Shown here piece by piece: positions 1 through 5,663 of a DNA stretch of 7,239 nucleotides. The notes under the pieces are model-generated. The model saw only the letters and a program-made list of their open reading frames with translations. It was not told the origin of the DNA and ran no database searches. Location: positions 1 to 7,239 of the forward strand of contig DALTWR010000044.1 of the NCBI GenBank assembly GCA_029986975.1, read 5' to 3'. The DNA is from Methanocorpusculum sp. (lineage in GTDB: Archaea; Halobacteriota; Methanomicrobia; Methanomicrobiales; Methanocorpusculaceae). The position numbers and the translations under genes were made by a program. The number at the start of each line of letters is the position of its first letter. The stretch's first letter is position 1.

Positions 1-508
1 AGATAGATATCCGGCGTACCGTGCCCGACCCGAGATACTCAACAAACGGATTGAACTCTTTTCCATACATCTCTTCAAGACACAGCGCGTAACAAAACGC
101 CTGCAGTCTGTCAGCCGCATAAGCACCATGCGGCGGTGCTGCTCCTCCTTTTACAACAGCAAACCCGTCATCAAACAAACGATCAATCCTTCCATGAATG
201 TGATATTTTTCAGATGAAACCTGCACATCACATGCTGTTGCACGTCTGAAATGAACTGCAGTGCACGCTGATATCATCTCGTCAAGAAGTTTGAACGCTT
301 CATCATCAGCATCCGGAAGGGACAGCGCAAACTCCTCACGTATTTTATCTGCATCAAGCACCTCTCCTAAATGATATGACAGAATTTTTGCCGCTGAATA
401 TCTGCGCGGTTCGGAAAACTCCGCAGGCTGCGACTTTGCCAGTTAGAGCTGCATGTGGCAGACAAATGCACGAAGCACATCACTTACCGAGACTGAATTA
501 TTTTCTAA
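1..508 (-). pseudogene. Cas4/RecB-like PD-(D/E)XK nuclease, broken and cut by window edge
   Basis: The minus-strand frame is open from about 508 to base 1 except for one TAA at 443-445 (codon 22 counted from 508). Conceptual residues resemble the Cas4/RecB nuclease fold: an early FVCHMQL segment with a Cys (residue 17), a His (86), GRID with Asp 109, VVK with Lys 120, and QAFCY (136-140), which fits the QxxxY motif. The carboxyl end, where Cas4 proteins carry three Cys, lies outside the window. Besides the stop, no ATG, GTG or TTG lies at correct distance from the ribosome site at 516-523; the codon there is TTA. The acidic residue expected two before Lys 120 is Val, which could be decay or a feature of the subfamily. 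Downstream restarts would lose the N-terminal Cys region. No CRISPR array or other cas gene is visible. The nuclease-family call is moderately sure; the broken state is seen directly, barring a base error. Confidence 0.62.
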
Positions 509-515
509 GATAGTA

Positions 516-523
516 CTCCTCCC
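516..523 (-). promoter_or_regulatory. Strong ribosome binding site of the broken nuclease gene
   Basis: On the minus strand this reads GGGAGGAG, a strong match to the archaeal anti-Shine-Dalgarno. Seven bases downstream the in-frame codon is TTA (508-506), not a start codon. The site therefore argues that a start was once at 508 and has been lost by a single base change. Confidence 0.6.
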
Positions 524-525
524 TA

Positions 526-542
526 AGACATAAATTATGTCT
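526..542. promoter_or_regulatory. Perfect palindrome between divergent promoters, candidate operator
   Basis: AGACATAA and TTATGTCT form 8-bp arms around a single A. The site overlaps the likely TATA element of the plus-strand DUF3467 gene. On the minus strand it lies between that gene's TATA box and ribosome site, close to the expected transcription start. A dimeric regulator bound here could block both directions. A hairpin in the minus-strand leader is an alternative reading. Confidence 0.45.
531..538 (+). promoter_or_regulatory. Probable TATA element of the DUF3467 gene
   Basis: TAAATTAT is centred about 27 bases before the ATG at 562, the spacing expected if the mRNA starts at or near the start codon (leaderless). 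No ribosome site precedes that ATG, which agrees with a leaderless transcript. Confidence 0.4.
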
Positions 543-547
543 GAACC

Positions 548-557
548 TATATATAAC
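548..557 (-). promoter_or_regulatory. TATA box of the broken nuclease gene
   Basis: The minus strand reads TTATATATAG. A start of transcription about 25 bases downstream would fall near 526, just ahead of the ribosome site at 516-523. It is too close to the plus-strand ATG at 562 to serve that gene unless that start is wrong. Confidence 0.5.
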
Positions 558-561
558 CACT

Positions 562-852
562 ATGTCAGGTAATGAAATAAATGTTCAGGTTCCTCCAACC
601 TTAGACCCTGTATACAGCAACATGATTCAGATTGCCTTCAAAGATGATGAGTTTTCGATGATGTTTATTCATCAGCTTCCGGGAGTTAATCAGGCAAAAG
701 CAAAAGCCCTTGTTGCCATCAGCCCCCAGCACGCAAAAAAACTTCTTGCAGCGCTTGATAAAAGCATCAAAGACTATGAAAGCAAATTCGGCGAGATATC
801 TCCCGCGCAGCATAAAGAAGGAGACAGTTTCGCACTTCAGGGATACTCGTAA
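562..852 (+). CDS. DUF3467-family small protein
   Basis: This 96-residue acidic protein fits the DUF3467 family in length and pattern. It has a short N-terminal strand (NVQVPP), then a YSN turn (residues 18-20), a hydrophobic strand (FSMMFIHQLPGV, 31-42), AKAKALVAISPQHAKKLL (46-63) and a lysine-rich helix ending near 76. The family is small, cytoplasmic and widespread in bacteria and archaea; its function is not established. The ATG at 562 is preferred because the family motif begins within a few residues and a TATA-like element lies about 27 bases upstream, suggesting a leaderless mRNA. The gene stands alone: a divergent broken nuclease gene is on one side and a tRNA on the other. Family assignment is from recognition of the motif, not a search. 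Confidence 0.8.
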   Translation: MSGNEINVQVPPTLDPVYSNMIQIAFKDDEFSMMFIHQLPGVNQAKAKALVAISPQHAKKLLAALDKSIKDYESKFGEISPAQHKEGDSFALQGYS

Positions 853-855
853 AAC

Positions 856-876
856 AGGTTAATCCCTGAATAACCT
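856..876 (+). terminator. Weak hairpin after the DUF3467 gene
   Basis: AGGTTA (856-861) pairs with TAACCT (871-876) around a 9-base loop, starting four bases after the stop codon. The following T run is weak (ATTTAT), and the site abuts the likely tRNA promoter, so its role in termination is uncertain. Confidence 0.25.
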
Positions 877-883
877 ATTTATC
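876..883 (+). promoter_or_regulatory. Likely TATA element of the tRNA-Thr gene
   Basis: TATTTATC is centred near 880, which puts the expected start near 905 and gives the tRNA an 11-base leader. A better-looking TATATAA at 899-905 lies only 11 bases before the tRNA, too close for normal spacing. Confidence 0.35.
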
Positions 884-915
884 ATCTGAGTGTTAATGTA
901 TATAAGCAATTTTGC

Positions 916-987
916 GCCGTTGTGGCTTAGAGGTATAGCGGCTGATTCGTAATCAGCAGGCCGGGGGTTCAATTCCCTCCAGCGGCT
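916..987 (+). tRNA. tRNA-Thr (anticodon CGT)
   Basis: The 72-base cloverleaf folds by hand. The acceptor arm GCCGTTG/CAGCGGC (916-922, 980-986) has one G-U pair. A short D arm pairs GCT with AGC. The anticodon stem GCTGA/TCAGC encloses the loop TTCGTAA, placing CGT at 948-950. The T stem GGGGG/CCCTC has the loop TTCAATT. The discriminator base is T987. Anticodon CGT reads threonine ACG codons. No CCA is encoded, so it is added after transcription. There is no intron. Confidence 0.95.
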
Positions 988-993
988 CTCATT

Positions 994-1013
994 ATTTTGT
1001 TCAGATTCTTTGT
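994..1013 (+). terminator. T-rich terminator after tRNA-Thr
   Basis: Several short T runs (TTTT, TTCTTTGTTT) follow the tRNA within 30 bases with no strong hairpin. This is the usual form of an archaeal intrinsic terminator. Confidence 0.4.
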
Positions 1014-1102
1014 TTGGTGCTGTTCGGTTTTAATTGACCGATAGAGTTTATTTGTATAGCCAGTAAATAATATTGGCGCCTTCATGACGCTGTGAATATA
1101 TG

Positions 1103-1128
1103 ACTAAAATCAAACTAAATTTTAGTTT
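1103..1128. repeat. Two overlapping, mutually exclusive inverted repeats
   Basis: ACTAAAAT (1103-1110) pairs with ATTTTAGT (1119-1126) around an 8-base loop. AAACTAAA (1112-1119) also pairs perfectly with TTTAGTTT (1121-1128) around one base. The two foldings cannot coexist because both use the right arm. The DNA could equally be read as operator half-sites, with ACTAAA repeated at an 11-bp step (1103 and 1114). Confidence 0.5.
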
Positions 1129-1238
1129 CTCCTTGGAAATATCCCGTTCAAAGAGAGACGCTGTATCGCGGTTGATTCTGATAATGGTGTTGGAACTTCT
1201 CCCCCACCTTATCTTTATTAACCACCGGTACGGTAAGG

Positions 1239-1246
1239 TATATAAT
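1239..1246 (+). promoter_or_regulatory. Orphan TATA box
   Basis: TATATAAT is preceded by three 5-bp steps, GGTAC GGTAA GGTAT (1227-1241, overlapping the box). Expected transcription would begin near 1265-1270. No plus-strand protein gene follows, so it may drive a small RNA. Chance occurrence in AT-rich DNA is possible. Confidence 0.4.
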
Positions 1247-1265
1247 CCCCCACTTACAATGTAAT

Positions 1266-1370
1266 ATTAGAATTTAGTTTAATTCTAATCATTATTCACG
1301 AGTGAGGGGAGGGATACCCCAATCTCATTGCTTTGAAAATCTGTTTTCCGTTGCTTTCTTTTCGCCTGCA
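1266..1370 (+). ncRNA. Possible small non-coding RNA
   Basis: The stretch begins at the position expected from the TATA box at 1239-1246. It opens with a perfect 9-bp hairpin, ATTAGAATT (1266-1274) and AATTCTAAT (1281-1289), with a 6-base loop. A second stem follows: AGTGAG (1301-1306) with CTCATT (1324-1329), extended by GGG/CCC across an AAT bulge. T runs near 1344-1362 could terminate it. There is no known RNA family match that I can name. The end is approximate and the call is tentative. Confidence 0.25.
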
Positions 1371-1422
1371 TTGTTCATCATATCGATATCATTTAAGCAT
1401 TCTGTCGAAGAGCCAAAAATGA

Positions 1423-2352
1423 TTATGCATCAAGAAGCGTTCTTGATACAATATATTCTCCGTGAGCTTCACGGGTAGTTCCGACAATCAGCCAGTTCTG
1501 ATTGCCGTGTTCTTCGACAACACCTTTGGCTTCGAGTGTTTCTCCGGTGAAGCACTGACCTATGTAGGTGTGGGTAAAGGACAAGACATAATCAATTTCC
1601 TCATGTTCGACTTTGTAGATGCCCGGAGAATCGAAAGCGAGGGATGCATCAGTAACCTTTGCCTCGATTGTCATCTTCTTTGTTTTTGTACCTAAGGTAA
1701 TTGGGGGAACTGAATGGAGATTGTCATATCCGCGCGAGTAGAGCAGATCAAAATACGTTCCTTCAAACTCGCCGCGGTTGAATTTGCGCGCTTCATGCAG
1801 AACAAAGTCATCGAAACTGATATCCGGCTGCCGTTTCTTATAGACCTTCTGCCACATCTCTTCGCTCATTGACGGAATTTTTCCGTCAGATACAAGTTTC
1901 ATCAGTTTTTCGCGTGCGGCAAACCAGGCATTACCATACACAACCATGTCAATGTCAGATGCTTCATTTTCAAGACCGGCAACAAGAGATCCTGTACAGC
2001 CGAAAGAACCTGCAGGCAGATTGAATAGGGAAAACAAACGTGCAGCGCGGGCATTTCGTTCAGCGATGGCAGGCGCCTGCTCATCAGGCTTTAACACGCG
2101 CACAATATCAGATAACGGAACGCGGTGAACTAAATCGAGATACTCCGGCTTATGCTCTTTAACCCATGCAAAGGCATCTGCAAAATCATATTTTTTGTAG
2201 CGCAAACCGTTTATCCGCGAAACACGGTCGCCGTCTTCAGTTGGAACGTACCGCAGAACACATTCAGCACGCTCATCATTTTCGTAGCCGGATACTGCAT
2301 AAATGCAGTTGTCCGCTGTCATGACAAAATCCCTCAGTCGAATTGGTTTCAT
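1423..2352 (-). CDS. Nucleotidyltransferase with C-terminal beta-rich domain
   Basis: The product is a 309-residue predicted cytoplasmic nucleotidyltransferase of the polymerase-beta-like fold. The catalytic signature is clear: GSFGCTGS (115-122), then SDIDM with the paired metal-binding Asp 133 and Asp 135, and a likely third carboxylate at Asp 202 in GTYFDLLYSR. Residues 1-110 form an N-terminal region with many charged residues. Residues 225-309 form a separate beta-rich part (FTGETLEAKGVVEEHG, then WLIVGTTREAHGEYI) that looks like a small OB-type barrel and could bind RNA or DNA. Two-domain proteins of this kind occur in archaea, but the substrate is not known to me. It is not a CCA-adding enzyme or a toxin-sized MNT protein, judging by length and layout. 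The start has no ribosome site; a TATA-like element about 33 bases upstream suggests a near-leaderless mRNA. It lies downstream of fae-hps but behind that gene's terminator. Confidence 0.8.
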   Translation of the reverse strand: MKPIRLRDFVMTADNCIYAVSGYENDERAECVLRYVPTEDGDRVSRINGLRYKKYDFADAFAWVKEHKPEYLDLVHRVPLSDIVRVLKPDEQAPAIAERNARAARLFSLFNLPAGSFGCTGSLVAGLENEASDIDMVVYGNAWFAAREKLMKLVSDGKIPSMSEEMWQKVYKKRQPDISFDDFVLHEARKFNRGEFEGTYFDLLYSRGYDNLHSVPPITLGTKTKKMTIEAKVTDASLAFDSPGIYKVEHEEIDYVLSFTHTYIGQCFTGETLEAKGVVEEHGNQNWLIVGTTREAHGEYIVSRTLLDA

Positions 2353-2380
2353 AACTGAATAAGAGATTGTGCGGCGGAGA

Positions 2381-2389
2381 TGTTAAAGT
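2381..2389 (-). promoter_or_regulatory. TATA-like element of the nucleotidyltransferase gene
   Basis: The minus strand reads ACTTTAACA, centred about 33 bases before the ATG at 2352. This gives a predicted leader of under 10 bases and agrees with the absence of a ribosome site. Confidence 0.35.
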
Positions 2390-2438
2390 ATGTTATCTGG
2401 GTCTGCGAAAGCGATTGTAATGCAGTAATAAATGCTGT

Positions 2439-2445
2439 AAAAAAA
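2439..2445 (-). terminator. U7 terminator of fae-hps
   Basis: A run of seven T on the minus strand begins three bases after the fae-hps stop codon, with no strong hairpin. Such T runs end transcription in archaea. It separates fae-hps from the nucleotidyltransferase gene 96 bases downstream. Confidence 0.55.
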
Positions 2446-2448
2446 GAT

Positions 2449-3663
2449 TTAGAAGTCCGTCATTACACGGAACTGGTCGATTTCTTCAGAGTCAAGTTCT
2501 CCAAGGAAACCTTCTGCTGCATTCTTGATGTCTTTGCTCGCGGTAATTGCACGTCCGACAACAACAATGTCTGCACCTGCTGCGACTGCTTTCTTAACAA
2601 CCGGCTGTCTGATACCGCCCGCAGTTGCGACAAGAATCTTTGCACCGTACTTCTTTCCAATCTCCTTAACCTTAAGGATGTCACCCCAGCTGTATTCGCC
2701 TGCTGCTGCTTCCTTGTCGATTGCCCTGTGCATCTCAACATACTGCGGAAGAACAGCTGCGCCGCCGAGTTTTCCTAAAGACTCGATGAGTTTTGCAGGA
2801 GACTCGACATTGAGCATATCAATAATTGCATAGATACCGCACTTCTTTGCTTCCTTGATGAAAGCAGCGATAGTCTCAATCGGTGCTAAACCGGAGACAA
2901 CTGCTGCATCTCCTCCTGCGTTGGAAACCATACGTGCTTCGAGGTTTCCGGTATCAAGAGTCTTGATATCTGCTACGATGAAGCAGTTCGGGCGAATCTT
3001 TCTGATTTCACCGAGAACAGAAAGACCGAACTGTTTGATGAGCGGAGTTCCTGCTTCAAAGATGACATGGTCATTCTGCGGAACATTAGTTAAGACACGC
3101 TCAACCTGCTTCATGTCAATTAAGTCCATAGCGACCTGCAGATACGGCGGGTTCCAGAGTCTCTGAACCTTGAATCCCATAACGCCGTGAGCTGCTCTGT
3201 CTTTCTCTTTCAGGACGGTTGCAACGTCCGGGAACTTCTCCAGCGCGCGGGTAATTGCGAGGCGGGTTGCTCCATAGTTGAAGCGGTAAATCTTATTGAA
3301 GTCTTTTGCAGAGGGGTCAATAAAGACGCTTGCCACGATAACTGTGTCTTCGACATCGAGGTCACCGAAGATGCCGTCTTCAAGGCAGTCTGCAACAGCC
3401 TTTGAAACTGCAGCCTGCGCCGGACCGAAAATCTGGGTTACCTGTTCACCGTGTTTTAAGGTTACTTTCGGGATAATCAGAACTGCCGGCTTGGGCAGAA
3501 GGTTCGGGCGGATAACTCCTAAAAGCGGAGTGTGTCCAGCAGAAAGCTGTGTTAATCCATTTGCAAATGCGATTCCGACAGGACCGTTTTTCTCGCCAAT
3601 CATAAGGTCTATGTGTGCGAGTTCAGGCCCGTCTCCTACAAGAGCTTCACCAATTAAGAACAT
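2449..3663 (-). CDS. fae-hps: Bifunctional formaldehyde-activating enzyme / 3-hexulose-6-phosphate synthase
   Basis: This 404-residue fusion is typical of methanogens. Residues 1-160 are Fae, which joins formaldehyde to tetrahydromethanopterin to give methylene-H4MPT; the catalytic His is at position 17 (ELAHIDL). Residues 165-404 are Hps, a TIM-barrel aldolase of the OMP decarboxylase superfamily. Its marks are LQVAMDL with Asp 180, EAGTPLI (203-209), ADIKTLD (231-237) with the Asp/Lys/Asp catalytic set, EMHRAID (310-316), and the phosphate site TAGG (347-350) plus VVVGRAIT (367-374). In methanogens the Hps half is believed to run towards ribulose 5-phosphate and formaldehyde, feeding pentose synthesis, while Fae traps the toxic formaldehyde for the C1 pathway. 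All expected residues are present and length is normal. The ATG at 3663 gives the standard Fae N-terminus. It is divergent from the phosphate operon and has its own terminator. Confidence 0.96.
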   Translation of the reverse strand: MFLIGEALVGDGPELAHIDLMIGEKNGPVGIAFANGLTQLSAGHTPLLGVIRPNLLPKPAVLIIPKVTLKHGEQVTQIFGPAQAAVSKAVADCLEDGIFGDLDVEDTVIVASVFIDPSAKDFNKIYRFNYGATRLAITRALEKFPDVATVLKEKDRAAHGVMGFKVQRLWNPPYLQVAMDLIDMKQVERVLTNVPQNDHVIFEAGTPLIKQFGLSVLGEIRKIRPNCFIVADIKTLDTGNLEARMVSNAGGDAAVVSGLAPIETIAAFIKEAKKCGIYAIIDMLNVESPAKLIESLGKLGGAAVLPQYVEMHRAIDKEAAAGEYSWGDILKVKEIGKKYGAKILVATAGGIRQPVVKKAVAAGADIVVVGRAITASKDIKNAAEGFLGELDSEEIDQFRVMTDF

Positions 3664-3678
3664 AAGATAAGTCTCTGG

Positions 3679-3755
3679 TAATAGTGTATGTCGTATGAAA
3701 AGATAAAGTACATCATTCTTTCAAATATAGTGCCTATAGTGTATCTATAGAGTAT
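3679..3755. promoter_or_regulatory. Iterated TATAGTG-type elements in a divergent promoter region
   Basis: Two adjacent 11-bp copies, CTATAGTGTAT (3734-3744) and CTATAGAGTAT (3745-3755), differ at one base. A shorter copy, ATATAGTGC (3725-3733), lies immediately before them, and TAATAGTGTAT recurs at 3679-3689. Spacing of the adjacent copies is about one helical turn, which suits cooperative binding of a regulator. The copies sit between fae-hps and the phosphate operon and overlap possible TATA boxes of both, so part of the likeness could come from promoter elements. Confidence 0.4.
3723..3729 (-). promoter_or_regulatory. Candidate TATA box of fae-hps
   Basis: The minus strand reads TATATTT here, predicting a start near 3700 and a leader of roughly 35 bases. 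A second candidate, ACTTTATC, near 3699-3706 would give a leader of about 12 bases. I cannot decide between them. Confidence 0.3.
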
Positions 3756-3772
3756 AGGGAAAATCTTAATAG

Positions 3773-3793
3773 TTTTTTTTGCTAAACTAAATT
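3773..3793 (+). promoter_or_regulatory. T8 run and AAACTAAATT motif ahead of the phosphate operon
   Basis: Eight T (3773-3780) are followed by AAACTAAATT (3784-3793), 13 bases before the start codon. The motif is too close to the ATG for a TATA box. The identical 10-mer occurs twice more in the 988-1422 region, so it may be a regulator site. If transcription begins upstream of the T run, the run could weaken elongation. Confidence 0.3.
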
Positions 3794-3806
3794 GTAAGGT
3801 CTGAAG

Positions 3807-4436
3807 ATGAGTCTGAAAGATATCATAGTACCGCAGGATAAAGTATTTTTTGAACTGTTTGAACAGCAGGCAGATATTGCCGTAGATGCAGCAACTCTGC
3901 TTGTTGATATCTTTACAGATTACACTAATATCGAAGATAAATATCATGCTCTAAAAGATGTTGAACATCATGGAGACATTACTGCTCACCGTGCGCATGA
4001 TGAACTGAACAGAACTTTTATCACTCCTTTTGAGCCGGAAGAGATTTCCCGGCTGGTCAGTACCCTTGATGATGTTGTTGATTTTATTGATGAGGGAGCA
4101 CGGTTTTTAGTAATTTATGAAATTGAAAAACCGGAAGAAGGAATGCTTGATATTGCAAAGTCTATTCTTCAGGCAGCCGAAGAGATTCAAAAAGCGGTAA
4201 AGCAGCTGCGAACCCTTAAAGACATTGAGAGTATGAAAAAATCCATCATCGAGATTAACCGGCTGGAAAATGTCGCCGATGATTTGCAGACAAAAGCCTT
4301 AAAGCATCTCTTCGCAACAAAAGACCCGCTTCATATTCTGAAGATGAAAGATGTGTTTGAACATCTCGAAGGTGCTGCAGATAAATGTGAAGATGTCGCT
4401 GATGTTCTGACTGCGATTCTTATCAGACACACATAA
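3807..4436 (+). CDS. DUF47/PhoU-like protein, phosphate transporter partner
   Basis: The product has 209 residues, almost entirely helical, with no signal or membrane segment. It matches the DUF47 family (PhoU-like, often called the Pit accessory protein). Family marks are ExxxD metal-binding motifs: Glu 53/Asp 57 (VEHHGDITAH), the TPFEPEEI loop (73-80) followed by LDDVVDFID (87-95), and in the second half RLENVADDL (152-160) and HLEGAADKCEDVADV (186-200). The repeat of these motifs in both halves fits the two three-helix bundles of PhoU folds. Such proteins are encoded beside PiT permeases and are thought to modulate transport at the inner face of the membrane. That is the arrangement here: the permease starts 2 bp after the stop. 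The start lies just after an AAGGT stretch that could be a weak ribosome site. Length is normal and nothing is missing. Confidence 0.93.
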   Translation: MSLKDIIVPQDKVFFELFEQQADIAVDAATLLVDIFTDYTNIEDKYHALKDVEHHGDITAHRAHDELNRTFITPFEPEEISRLVSTLDDVVDFIDEGARFLVIYEIEKPEEGMLDIAKSILQAAEEIQKAVKQLRTLKDIESMKKSIIEINRLENVADDLQTKALKHLFATKDPLHILKMKDVFEHLEGAADKCEDVADVLTAILIRHT

Positions 4437-4438
4437 GT

Positions 4439-5638
4439 ATGGATACCATATCTCTTGTTCTGGTTGTCTTAGGCATAATTATAGCTCTCATCTTTAATTT
4501 CAGCAACGGACGAAATAATGCGTCAAATGCGGTTGCAACAGTTGTTGCAACGCATGCTTTAACGCCGGGTAAAGCTATTATTTTTGCAGCCATCTGCTGT
4601 CTTGCAGGTCCTTTTGTTTTCTCAACCGCCGTTGCAAAAACGATTGGAAACGGCATCATAAATCCTGAACTCTTCACTCCTGTATTAATGTTTCTTGGTC
4701 TTTGCGGCTCGGTTCTCTGGGTTAATATCTGCTCACGCATAGGAATTCCGGTGTCATCAACGCATGCATTAGTCGGAGGATTGATGGGTGCTGGTATCGC
4801 TGCTGCAGGATGGTCCGCAGTATTCTGGCCAACGCCTGACATGCTTCTTGGAACGCTCTTTTTTGTCTTGGGCGGTGCTGGTCTTGGATTAGTTGTCGGA
4901 TTACTATTAGCACTTATCTTCAAAGAACCGGTTAAGATGTATCTTGGATTCGGAGCGGGTGTGGGTGCTGTTTTATCCATCCCTGTTGCAATGTTATTCG
5001 GTGTGTTCCCTGGTTCAAGTATTTTAGCAATTATTCTGTTTATCTGTGTTTCTCCAATGCTTGGTATTGTTGTGTCATATCTTTTTACGGTGATATTAAC
5101 ACGGATTGTTGCGAAGTGCTCAAAAGTTCCGACACGGTTAAACAAATGGTTCCAGCGGCTTCAGGTAGTTGGTGCAGGATTTCAGGCATTAACTATCGGC
5201 GGAAACGATGCGCAGAATGCAATGGGTATTATCTTTGCGATTCTGGTAGCAGCAGGTCTTACAACGGCAGGTTCTGAGCTGCCGCTCTGGGTTATTATTA
5301 CATCCGCAGTTGCTATAACTGTCGGTATGCTTTCAGGCGGATGGAAGATTATCAAAAATGTAGGGTCAGGCATTACCCGTATTATGCCCTATCAGGGTTT
5401 TTCTGCGACAACGACCGGCGGACTTGTTTTGACCCTGATGACTGCCTGCGGAATTCCTGTATCAACGACGCACGTTGCAGGAGGGGCTATCATAGGAACC
5501 GGTATGACCAGAGGGGCTGGGGGCATTAACTGGAAGACGGTTACTCACATGCTTGTTGCATGGATTATTACAATCCCTTGTGCAGCTGTTGTATCATGGG
5601 CTGTTTACTTTGTTGCGTCACTGATTTTCGGATTTTAA
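4439..5638 (+). CDS. pit: PiT-family inorganic phosphate permease
   Basis: This 399-residue integral membrane protein has about ten hydrophobic segments and no signal peptide. It shows the PiT duplication: NGRNNASNAVAT (23-34) and GGNDAQNAMGI (254-264) are equivalent re-entrant motifs, as are GIPVSSTHALVGG (102-114) and GIPVSTTHVAGGAIIG (338-353). A soluble loop around 224-240 links the halves. The family imports phosphate using sodium or protons. One oddity is that the first motif has Asn 27 where family members normally have Asp (compare NDAQN in the second half), which might alter cation coupling. The gene starts 2 bp after the DUF47 gene and has no ribosome site of its own, so translation is probably coupled. 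It is convergent with the HD gene; only 23 bp separate the two stop codons. The family call is secure; substrate detail is inferred. Confidence 0.95.
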   Translation: MDTISLVLVVLGIIIALIFNFSNGRNNASNAVATVVATHALTPGKAIIFAAICCLAGPFVFSTAVAKTIGNGIINPELFTPVLMFLGLCGSVLWVNICSRIGIPVSSTHALVGGLMGAGIAAAGWSAVFWPTPDMLLGTLFFVLGGAGLGLVVGLLLALIFKEPVKMYLGFGAGVGAVLSIPVAMLFGVFPGSSILAIILFICVSPMLGIVVSYLFTVILTRIVAKCSKVPTRLNKWFQRLQVVGAGFQALTIGGNDAQNAMGIIFAILVAAGLTTAGSELPLWVIITSAVAITVGMLSGGWKIIKNVGSGITRIMPYQGFSATTTGGLVLTLMTACGIPVSTTHVAGGAIIGTGMTRGAGGINWKTVTHMLVAWIITIPCAAVVSWAVYFVASLIFGF

Positions 5639-5663
5639 AAATAGTTGTTGGTTTATCTTCTTT
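5639..5663 (+). terminator. T-rich end of the phosphate operon in a convergent junction
   Basis: After the permease stop come TTTATC, TTC, TTT and TTTTC runs on the plus strand without a hairpin, extending into the end of the HD gene. Transcripts from both sides probably overlap here. Confidence 0.35.

Larger units (their letters stand above)
988..1422. other. 435-bp region without a credible protein gene
   Basis: No frame here looks like a real protein. The region is AT-rich with C/G tracts and contains a small hairpin (TCGGT 1024-1028 with ACCGA 1037-1041), two overlapping hairpins at 1103-1128, a direct repeat TCCCCCAC (1200-1207 and 1246-1253), a good plus-strand TATA box at 1239-1246, and a structured stretch at 1266-1329 ending in T runs. 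The last part of the region is the 3' flank of the minus-strand nucleotidyltransferase gene, where TTTTT just after its stop may end that transcript. Confidence 0.6.

Noticed and set aside
443..445. Stop codon recoding (pyrrolysine or selenocysteine) in the nuclease frame
   Set aside because: The codon is TAA; pyrrolysine uses TAG and selenocysteine uses TGA. A lost start codon in the same gene also favours decay.
899..905. TATATAA as the tRNA promoter
   Set aside because: It is only 11 bases before the mature tRNA end, which would place initiation inside the tRNA; the element at 876-883 has better spacing.
1308..1422. Short plus-strand peptide frame behind the GGGGAGGG stretch
   Set aside because: No ATG, GTG or TTG sits at proper spacing, and the translation (IALKICFPLLSFRLH...) has no family likeness; a structured RNA or plain spacer fits better.
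2380..2778. A 132-residue plus-strand frame
   Set aside because: It is antisense to fae-hps, very Cys-rich and without motif; the opposite strand encodes a clear enzyme.
2449..3663. Two separate genes fae and hps, or a misassembled fusion
   Set aside because: One uninterrupted frame contains both complete catalytic sets, and this fusion is well known in methanogens.
4423..5145. A 240-residue open frame on the minus strand
   Set aside because: It lies antisense to the well-supported permease gene and is Pro/Thr/Arg-rich with no recognisable motif, as expected for the reverse of a membrane protein gene.
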